10,329 nt of DNA, taken from NCBI GenBank assembly GCA_002399265.1, contig DHDG01000047.1:194192-204520 (forward strand), in the 5' to 3' direction. Position 1 is the first letter of the stretch. Each line of letters begins with the position of its first letter. This stretch comes from Firmicutes bacterium UBA4882. Its GTDB lineage: Bacteria; Bacillota; UBA4882. The notes under the pieces were generated by a model, which saw only the letters and a program-made list of their open reading frames with translations, was not told the DNA's origin and did not search any database. A program made the position numbers and the translations under genes. This document shows, piece by piece, positions 5,862 to 10,329 of this stretch.

Positions 5862-7109
5862 TCAGAGCAAGTCCCGATAAAGCGGGTACTTGTCAGTAAG
5901 CTTGCGGACGCGGGCCTTAGCCTCTTCCAGAGCATGCTCATCTTCAAGATGCGTGAGCGTCCAATACATGATCTCGGCCACTTCTTGATAATCAGCTTCT
6001 TTGAAGCCGCGAGTCGTGGTGGCCGGGGTTCCGAGGCGCAGGCCGCTGGTCACAAACGGTTTTTCCGGATCAAACGGGATGGCATTCTTATTGACGGTGA
6101 TCCCAATATCGTCCAAGGCCCTTTCGGCCACTTTGCCGGTCAGACCGACGTTGCGGGTATCGACCAGCATTAGATGGTTGTCTGTGCCGCCGGACACGAG
6201 GCGGAAGCCTTTCGCGGTCAAGCCGGCCGCCATAGCTTGTGCATTACGGAGCACCTGCTGCTGATAAGCTTTAAACTCCGGCTGCAAAGCTTCGTGGAAA
6301 GCCACCGCTTTGGCAGCGATCACATGCATCAGCGGGCCGCCCTGCAAACCAGGGAAGATGGCCTTATCGACAGCTTTGGCATAATCCGCCTGACAGAGAA
6401 TCATACCACCGCGCGGGCCGCGTAGCGTTTTATGGGTCGTGGTCGTCACAAACTGGGCATAGGGCACCGGACTTGGATGCAAGCCGACGGCGACCAGACC
6501 TGCGATGTGAGCCATATCCACCATTAGAGGACAGCCGACTTCATCAGCAATTTCGCGGAGCCGTTTGAAATCAATGATGCGTGGATAGGCACTAGCCCCG
6601 GCCACCATCAATTTGGGCTTATGCTCGAGCGCCAGTTTACGAACTTCATCATAATCAATGGTCTCGGTTTCACGGGTGACGCCATAGGAGACAAAGTTGA
6701 AATAGAGACCGGATAAGTTAACCGGGCTCCCATGCGTTAAGTGTCCACCGTGCGCCAGGCTCATGCCCAGCACGGTATCGCCTGGCTTCAGCACTGCCAG
6801 GTAAACAGCGGTATTAGCGGAAGCCCCTGAATGCGGCTGCACATTGGCATGGTCGGCACCAAACAACTTCTTAGCACGCTCAATGGCGAGGTTTTCGGCA
6901 ACATCAACAAATTCGCACCCGCCGTAATAGCGTTTGCCGGGATAGCCTTCTGCGTATTTATTGGTGAGCACGGAGCCTTGCGCTGCCAAGACCGCTTTGC
7001 TCACAAAGTTCTCGGAGGCAATCAATTCGATTTTGTCGCCCTGTCGTCTGGTTTCGTTTTCGATGACCTGTGCTAACTCAGGGTCAACTTTCGCCAAAAT
7101 TGGATTCAC
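5862..7109 (-). CDS. glyA: Serine hydroxymethyltransferase
   Basis: This PLP enzyme converts serine and tetrahydrofolate to glycine and 5,10-methylene-tetrahydrofolate, the main cytoplasmic source of one-carbon units. The frame is open from an ATG at 7124 (420 aa), but the GTG at 7109 (415 aa, MNPILAKVDPEL) is preferred: GGGAG (7118-7122) lies 8 nt before it, while the ATG at 7124 has no properly spaced ribosome site. In the 420-aa numbering the family motifs are LIASENF (34-40), the YPGKRYYGG substrate loop (61-69), HSGASAN (98-104), the cofactor-contacting Asp203 and His206 in VDMAHIAGL, and the PLP lysine Lys232 in TTTTHKTLRGPRGG. The length is normal and no key residue is missing. It lies downstream of pdxS and the pdxT remnant, probably in one transcript from 8329-8357, which links a PLP maker with a PLP user. 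A shared terminator follows. Confidence 0.97.
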   Translation of the reverse strand: MNPILAKVDPELAQVIENETRRQGDKIELIASENFVSKAVLAAQGSVLTNKYAEGYPGKRYYGGCEFVDVAENLAIERAKKLFGADHANVQPHSGASANTAVYLAVLKPGDTVLGMSLAHGGHLTHGSPVNLSGLYFNFVSYGVTRETETIDYDEVRKLALEHKPKLMVAGASAYPRIIDFKRLREIADEVGCPLMVDMAHIAGLVAVGLHPSPVPYAQFVTTTTHKTLRGPRGGMILCQADYAKAVDKAIFPGLQGGPLMHVIAAKAVAFHEALQPEFKAYQQQVLRNAQAMAAGLTAKGFRLVSGGTDNHLMLVDTRNVGLTGKVAERALDDIGITVNKNAIPFDPEKPFVTSGLRLGTPATTTRGFKEADYQEVAEIMYWTLTHLEDEHALEEAKARVRKLTDKYPLYRDLL

Positions 7110-7164
7110 AAAACTCACTCCCATTCCTATTGTACGGTTGGTAAGAGTGGCGCGGATGCGACAA

Positions 7165-7374
7165 AGCCGGAATGACTATTTCAGTCTCACAGCTGTCTAT
7201 CTGACGCCCGAACGAATTCCGCTGCACACTAATATCCATGACACCGATGCGCGGTTGATCAGAACCGATGATTTCTTTGGCCAATAAAATCATGCCGGTG
7301 CATGTCCCAAATGCGGGCATGCCCTGATCAATGCGTCGGCGCAAATAAGTGTCATAGGCTACCAGCTTTACCAA
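7165..7374 (-). pseudogene. pdxT: Remnant of pdxT (glutaminase subunit of PLP synthase), both ends lost
   Basis: Intact PdxT (about 190-200 aa) releases ammonia from glutamine for PdxS. Here an open frame starting at a TTG inside the last codons of pdxS gives 96 aa, of which about 70 are recognisably PdxT. These include QGMPAFGTCTGMILLAKEI with the nucleophile Cys25 (Cys79 in the Bacillus protein), GSDQPRIGVMDI and RNSFGRQID. The match corresponds roughly to PdxT residues 52-121. The first 50 or so residues, with the GGES oxyanion motif, are missing, as are the last 75 or so, with the His and Glu of the triad (the FHPEL region). No pieces of either appear in the other frames of the gap. After IVIPAL the frame runs into the sequence before glyA. 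There is no ribosome site. It cannot be an active glutaminase as read. A sequence or assembly deletion is not excluded. Confidence 0.85.
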
Positions 7375-8252
7375 CCGCGCCCGGCAATTTTGTCTTCTTC
7401 TTTCATAGAACCGATGTTGATGCCACGCATGGCATTACCGATCCCTTTGGAAATCTCAGCCAGCTTCTTCGGATCATTGTAATGTGCCGCGGCATCGACG
7501 ATCGCCTTCGCACGTACTGCCGGATTGTCGCTCTTGAAGATACCTGAACCGACAAAGACGCCGTCCATTCCGAGTTGCATCATCAAGGCCGCGTCCGCAG
7601 GGGTTGCCAGGCCACCTGCTGCAAAGTTGACGACCGGCAGTCTGCCAAGACGGCGGACTTCTATGAGTAATTCATAGGGGGCGCCATATTCTTTGGCAAG
7701 GCTCATGAGTTCTTCTTCAGGAGCATTTTGGACAATGCGGATCTCATCCGTCATCTGACGGGCGTGGCGCACTGCTTCTACGACGTCGCCGGTTCCGGCC
7801 TCACCTTTAGTGCGAATCATAGACGCGCCTTCGCCGATTCTGCGTAGCGCTTCGCCAAGGTTTCGCGCACCGCACACAAACGGCACTTTGAAGGCATGTT
7901 TATTAATATGATACTTTTCATCAGCAGGGGTAAGGACTTCGCTTTCGTCGATATAATCGACGCCAAGTGCTTCAAGAATTTGGGCTTCAACAAAGTGGCC
8001 AATGCGGGCTTTGGCCATGACTGGAATTGAGACTACATCCATAATTTTCTGGATCATTTCCGGATCGCTCATTCTGGCGACTCCGCCTGCAGCCCGGATA
8101 TCCGCGGGTACTCTCTCAAGTGCCATAACAGCGACCGCGCCTGCATCCTCGGCAATCTTGGCCTGGTCTGCATTGGTAACGTCCATAATGACGCCGCCTT
8201 TGAACATTTCGGCCAAACCTTTTTTAACTGTTCCAGTCCCTTTCTCGACCAT
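7368..8252 (-). CDS. pdxS: Pyridoxal 5'-phosphate synthase subunit PdxS
   Basis: This is the synthase subunit of the DXP-independent vitamin B6 pathway. It builds PLP from ribose 5-phosphate, glyceraldehyde 3-phosphate and ammonia in the cytoplasm, normally as a dodecamer decorated by PdxT. The 294 aa equal the Bacillus protein in length, and conserved residues fall at the same numbers: Asp24 in IMDV, Lys81 in MAKARIGH and Lys149 in RTKGEAGTG. Other hallmarks are VMALERVPADIR (42-53), DYIDESEVLTPADE (99-112), PVVNFAAGG and GVFVGSGIF. The ATG is preceded by AAGGAGG (8260-8266) at 7 nt. It is the first gene of a unit that continues through the broken pdxT to glyA. With PdxT ruined, PdxS could still use free ammonia, which is known for the family, or a glutaminase encoded elsewhere. 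Confidence 0.98.
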   Translation of the reverse strand: MVEKGTGTVKKGLAEMFKGGVIMDVTNADQAKIAEDAGAVAVMALERVPADIRAAGGVARMSDPEMIQKIMDVVSIPVMAKARIGHFVEAQILEALGVDYIDESEVLTPADEKYHINKHAFKVPFVCGARNLGEALRRIGEGASMIRTKGEAGTGDVVEAVRHARQMTDEIRIVQNAPEEELMSLAKEYGAPYELLIEVRRLGRLPVVNFAAGGLATPADAALMMQLGMDGVFVGSGIFKSDNPAVRAKAIVDAAAHYNDPKKLAEISKGIGNAMRGINIGSMKEEDKIAGRGW

Positions 8253-8282
8253 AAGTCTTCCTCCTTATTGAAGTCGCGTCGT

Positions 8283-8307
8283 CGCGTCTTTTTTGACATT
8301 GGACGCG
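8283..8307 (-). promoter_or_regulatory. Small hairpin in the pdxS leader, next to an 8-bp tandem repeat
   Basis: CGCGTC (8283-8288) pairs with GACGCG (8302-8307), with a 13-nt loop. Next to it GTCGCGTC is repeated in tandem (8273-8280 and 8281-8288), so the stem could slip by one unit. It lies in the roughly 70-nt leader between the predicted promoter and the ribosome site of pdxS. A regulatory role is possible but not shown, and it matches no riboswitch that I recognise. Confidence 0.35.
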
Positions 8308-8328
8308 CTTATACCTCTCCAATTCTTA

Positions 8329-8357
8329 ATTCTACTATGTTTCATAGATAAAGGCAA
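8329..8357 (-). promoter_or_regulatory. Sigma-A-type promoter for pdxS-(pdxT)-glyA
   Basis: Read on the minus strand, TTGCCT (8357-8352) and TAGAAT (8334-8329) are 17 nt apart, matching the -35 at 4 of 6 and the -10 at 5 of 6. The start would fall near 8322, leaving a leader of about 70 nt before the pdxS ATG. The spacer contains a perfect palindrome, CTATG-TTT-CATAG on the plus strand (8335-8347), placed where a repressor could bind. Confidence 0.65.
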
Positions 8358-8373
8358 TGGCTAGAGTGATTAC

Positions 8374-8406
8374 AAAAAAAGACTGTTCCGCGTAGCAGAA
8401 CAGTCT
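8374..8406 (-). terminator. Intrinsic terminator of the tRNA-Asn transcript
   Basis: On the minus strand AGACTGTTC (8406-8398) pairs perfectly with GAACAGTCT (8388-8380) over 9 bp with a 9-nt loop. A run of seven T follows (8380-8374). It lies 10 nt after the tRNA 3' end and separates it from the pdxS promoter. Confidence 0.93.
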
Positions 8407-8415
8407 GTATATGGC

Positions 8416-8490
8416 TGGCTCCCCGAGTTGGATTCGAACCAACAACCACCCGGTTAACAGCCGGGTGCTCTACCGTTGAGCTATCGAGGA
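8416..8490 (-). tRNA. tRNA-Asn (anticodon GTT)
   Basis: On the minus strand the 75-nt sequence folds as a standard cloverleaf. The acceptor TCCTCGA pairs with TCGGGGA (one G-T pair). The D-arm is AGCTCAACGGTAGAGC. The anticodon stem CCCGG/CCGGG holds loop CTGTTAA with anticodon GTT. The T-arm is GTTGG TTCGAATC CAAC in form. Discriminator G and an encoded CCA end it (8418-8416). It is a single-gene transcript with its own promoter and terminator. Confidence 0.97.
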
Positions 8491-8506
8491 ATTTGATAAC
8501 AAACTG

Positions 8507-8535
8507 ATGATAGCACGATTGGCGCTGCAAGTCAA
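8507..8535 (-). promoter_or_regulatory. Extended -10 sigma-A promoter for tRNA-Asn
   Basis: Read on the minus strand, TTGACT (8535-8530) is followed after exactly 17 nt by TATCAT (8512-8507), with TGC directly before the -10, an extended -10 element. The predicted start is about 16-17 nt before the tRNA 5' end. This is the strongest promoter visible in the window, as expected for a stable RNA gene. Confidence 0.82.
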
Positions 8536-8539
8536 TCGA

Positions 8540-8606
8540 CAATTAGGCCCAAAAAAGGAAACATGGTTAATTTTGAGAGCCAATAGATGAACTAACGGGC
8601 TAATTG
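8540..8606. repeat. Imperfect inverted repeat around the stop of the chemotaxis gene
   Basis: CAATTAGGCCC (8540-8550) pairs with GGGCTAATTG (8597-8606), 10 bp with one bulged G, across a 46-nt loop. The right arm contains the TAG stop of the chemotaxis gene. The T-run lies inside the loop on the minus strand, so it is not a classical terminator. It may simply protect the mRNA end. No other terminator for this gene is visible before the tRNA promoter. Confidence 0.4.
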
Positions 8607-10162
8607 ATCTGTCCATCAACCGTATAATAGTTGCGGGAAATCTCATTAAGTTCCCGGGCAGCTTCGCTCAGTTGACTGGCTTCGTTGGCGACGCTCTCGA
8701 TGTCAACAGCCTGACTTTGAATGGATACCGAGATCTCTTGTGTGCCGGCTGCCGTTTCTTCGGACAAGCTGGCCAATCCGCTGGCAGCATCCATGATGCA
8801 GTTGTTTTCCGCAACCAGTTCTTCCATAGCCATATAGACTTTTCGGACCTGTTCACTGTTCTCTTGAATGGCTTCCATAATATTCTCAAAGCCTTCACGT
8901 GCCCCGTAGATATCACGTGATCCTTTGGCGACCATCGCAGAGTCATGGCCAATGGAATCAAACACCGCATTAATTTCTTCCATAAAGGTATTCACGGCAA
9001 GTTCAATGTCTTTAGAACCTTGATTGGTCTGCTCGGCGAGGCGGCCGATTTCTTCTGCAACCACTAAAAACCCTTTGCCGGCTTCGCCTGCCCGGGCAGC
9101 CTCGATATTGGCGTTCAGGGAAAGCAAATTGGTGCGCTGCACCAGATTATCCATGAAGCTGAGGATCTCGCTAATTTTGAAGGAAGTTTCTTTAATCTTC
9201 TGTGTGCCGGCGGATAATTCGCCCATATGCGCCCCTACCTGTTGCAGTCCGACCAGCGTTTCCTGGACCAAGTCAACTCCCTGACGAGCAGCAATGGAGG
9301 CTTTTTCAAATGATTCGGACAGTTCTTCAGCTCTCTTCAAAATATCGCCAGCGATCGAGTTGATTTGGACGACATTTCCAGAAACCTGCGTTACGTCGGT
9401 AGCCTGCACCTCAACCATATGAGCCATTTGCTCCATACCGGCGGCCACTTCTTCCGCTGAAGACTGCAGCACAGCAGCGTGGCCGGAGAGCACTTCGCTA
9501 CTGCGCAACAAGTTAGTCGCAGTCAGTGTCATCTGCTCCAACACCTGATTCAACGAGTTATTCAAAATACGCTGTGAATCCTCGCGGCGTTGCACGTCGA
9601 AAAGCAGTGCGCAGGCACGTCGGGCAACGACAATCAGCGCGGGTACTGAAAGCAAATACATGAAGCCCATATAAATATAGGTACGGTACGTATAGTTGTA
9701 AAACATCGGGTTTGTGGCAATAGTGGGATAGGCGGCAACTAAGATGCCGTGGACTGTCAGAGATCCTAGTGCCGTAAATATGACAGCCTTTTCATCCAAA
9801 TAAATGAGGCTAAATGCCAATATTACGAAAAAGTAATAAGGGGTTGCCGCATTGCGGGTGCCAAGGAAGATCATCTGCACAAAGCCGAAGGCATTTAGCA
9901 TCAAAGATGATGCAAACCTGGAATACTTGCTGAGAGATGGAACTCTTGATGTTATGGCAAGTACCACCCACAGTGCCAAACCGATTGTTGGTATGCCCAG
10001 CCGCAAGTATAGAGGAAATCCGATTAGCCACAAAAACATCGGATATGCGGCCAGGATAGCGCAGAGAAGCACAATGACAACAACTCGGTTGGCCCAAATC
10101 TGGTGTCTTTCTAAAGCGCTACGGTCATGCTGATCCTGCCGATCCTGCATTTCTTTCACCAT
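8600..10162 (-). CDS. Methyl-accepting chemotaxis protein with six-helix membrane domain
   Basis: This chemoreceptor signals through CheW/CheA to the flagellar motor. The 520 aa have a charged cytoplasmic start (1-24), then about six membrane helices (roughly 25-47, 50-71, 85-101, 108-122, 126-146 and 160-181) joined by short loops, so no periplasmic ligand domain of usual size is present. No HAMP domain is evident. A long helical signalling domain runs from about 190 to 515. Its conserved hairpin tip lies at about 343-380 (QRTNLLSLNANIEAARAGEA, then GKGFLVVAEEIGRLAEQTN). There is no C-terminal CheR/CheB pentapeptide; the protein ends VDGQIN. The stimulus may be sensed within the membrane. 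The start is uncertain: the ATG at 10162 has no good ribosome site (GGAGG is 19 nt away), whereas the ATG at 10150 (516 aa) has GGTGA 6 nt before it. Chemotaxis family is certain, signal unknown. Confidence 0.95.
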   Translation of the reverse strand: MVKEMQDRQDQHDRSALERHQIWANRVVVIVLLCAILAAYPMFLWLIGFPLYLRLGIPTIGLALWVVLAITSRVPSLSKYSRFASSLMLNAFGFVQMIFLGTRNAATPYYFFVILAFSLIYLDEKAVIFTALGSLTVHGILVAAYPTIATNPMFYNYTYRTYIYMGFMYLLSVPALIVVARRACALLFDVQRREDSQRILNNSLNQVLEQMTLTATNLLRSSEVLSGHAAVLQSSAEEVAAGMEQMAHMVEVQATDVTQVSGNVVQINSIAGDILKRAEELSESFEKASIAARQGVDLVQETLVGLQQVGAHMGELSAGTQKIKETSFKISEILSFMDNLVQRTNLLSLNANIEAARAGEAGKGFLVVAEEIGRLAEQTNQGSKDIELAVNTFMEEINAVFDSIGHDSAMVAKGSRDIYGAREGFENIMEAIQENSEQVRKVYMAMEELVAENNCIMDAASGLASLSEETAAGTQEISVSIQSQAVDIESVANEASQLSEAARELNEISRNYYTVDGQIN

Positions 10163-10222
10163 CCAGTGCGTTAATGCTTTCCTCCAGTGAAAATGTATGT
10201 TAATAAAAATAAAGACGCGCTC

Positions 10223-10259
10223 TCTTTATTATCATCGGATAAGGTAGTCAAAAAATTTA
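10223..10259 (-). promoter_or_regulatory. Overlapping sigma-A-like and sigma-D-like promoter of the chemoreceptor gene
   Basis: On the minus strand TTGACT (10251-10246) and TAAAGA (10228-10223) are 17 nt apart, a fair sigma-A fit. Overlapping it, TAAA (10259-10256) and TCCGATGA (10239-10232) are 16 nt apart, resembling the motility sigma factor pattern TAAA-N14-16-GCCGATAT with the CCGAT core kept. Chemoreceptor genes in Firmicutes are often under that factor. Which one is used cannot be told from sequence. Confidence 0.45.
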
Positions 10260-10270
10260 GTCCAAAGGAC

Positions 10271-10319
10271 AAAAAAAGAAAAAGACAGTGCATTGATAAC
10301 TAAATCGATGCACCGTCTT
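10271..10319 (-). terminator. Terminator of a minus-strand gene beyond the right edge
   Basis: A 16-bp stem, AAGACAGTGCATTGAT (10282-10297) / ATCGATGCACCGTCTT (10304-10319), has one A-C mismatch and one G-T pair and a 6-nt loop. On the minus strand it is followed by a T-rich tract (10283-10271). It would end transcription from the next minus-strand gene outside the window and insulate the chemoreceptor promoter. Confidence 0.85.
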
Positions 10320-10329
10320 AAAAATTTTC

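Noticed and set aside
5843..5878. Short direct repeat GCAAATCCCGAT / GCAAGTCCCGAT around the glyA stop
   Set aside because: It is a 12-bp imperfect duplication with no mobile element or site signature. Most likely chance or a small slippage event.
7110..7124. ATG at 7124 as the glyA start
   Set aside because: AGGA touches the ATG with no spacing, whereas GGGAG is 8 nt before the GTG at 7109, giving MNPILAKVDPEL. The difference is five residues, so the call is tentative.
8281..8312. TTGACA on the plus strand (8294-8299 region) as a promoter reading away from pdxS
   Set aside because: No -10 hexamer lies at 16-18 nt; TATACC is only 11 nt away. No plus-strand gene follows it before the tRNA.
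8540..8606. Inverted repeat as an intrinsic terminator of the chemoreceptor gene
   Set aside because: On the minus strand the T-run lies inside the loop and not after the stem, and the stem contains the stop codon.

Overview
The window looks like chromosome from a diderm, spore-forming Firmicute, most likely a Negativicute of the Sporomusa/Pelosinus type. This is inferred, not proven. The signs are Firmicute-style Shine-Dalgarno and sigma-A promoter sequences, a CwlD-like amidase (a cortex-maturation type), a PdxS-type vitamin B6 synthase, and TRAP binding proteins with ordinary cleavable signal peptides rather than lipoboxes, which implies a true periplasm.

Left part (1-3039). Two TAXI-family TRAP solute receptors (152-1093 and 2101-3039) are about 79% identical by hand alignment and share a homologous 5' leader of about 75-80 bp. 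Between them, on the opposite strand, lies a CwlD-like N-acetylmuramoyl-L-alanine amidase (1147-1869). A repeat family with a core like GGGGACGGTTCT lies before each receptor leader and at both ends of the amidase. It includes a perfect 27-bp inverted repeat (1888-1914 / 1939-1965) and a degenerate copy that supplies the last codons and stop of the amidase.

Middle (2101-5819). The second receptor, a DUF1850 protein (3095-3640) and a fused 4TM/12TM TRAP permease (start corrected to 3667, end 5703) form a complete TAXI-TRAP uptake operon. A GC-rich hairpin sits between receptor and DUF1850. A bidirectional terminator (5764-5819) separates the operon from the convergent glyA. The first receptor has no permease of its own and may feed the same one.

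Right part, all on the minus strand (5862-10329). A promoter at 8329-8357 drives pdxS (PLP synthase), a gutted pdxT remnant and glyA (PLP-dependent serine hydroxymethyltransferase). The pdxT remnant keeps the nucleophile Cys segment but has lost the N-terminal oxyanion region and the C-terminal catalytic His/Glu. Next comes a tRNA-Asn(GTT) with its own extended -10 promoter and terminator, then a six-helix methyl-accepting chemotaxis protein without a periplasmic sensor domain. Its upstream region carries overlapping sigma-A-like and sigma-D-like promoter elements. At the right edge is the terminator of a minus-strand gene that lies beyond the window.

Most of this is ordinary metabolism and transport. 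The points worth a second look are the repeat-bracketed amidase between duplicated receptors, the pdxT remnant in an otherwise intact PLP operon, and the hairpin that separates the only good Shine-Dalgarno from the DUF1850 start codon. I found no CRISPR array, toxin-antitoxin pair, phage gene or defence system.
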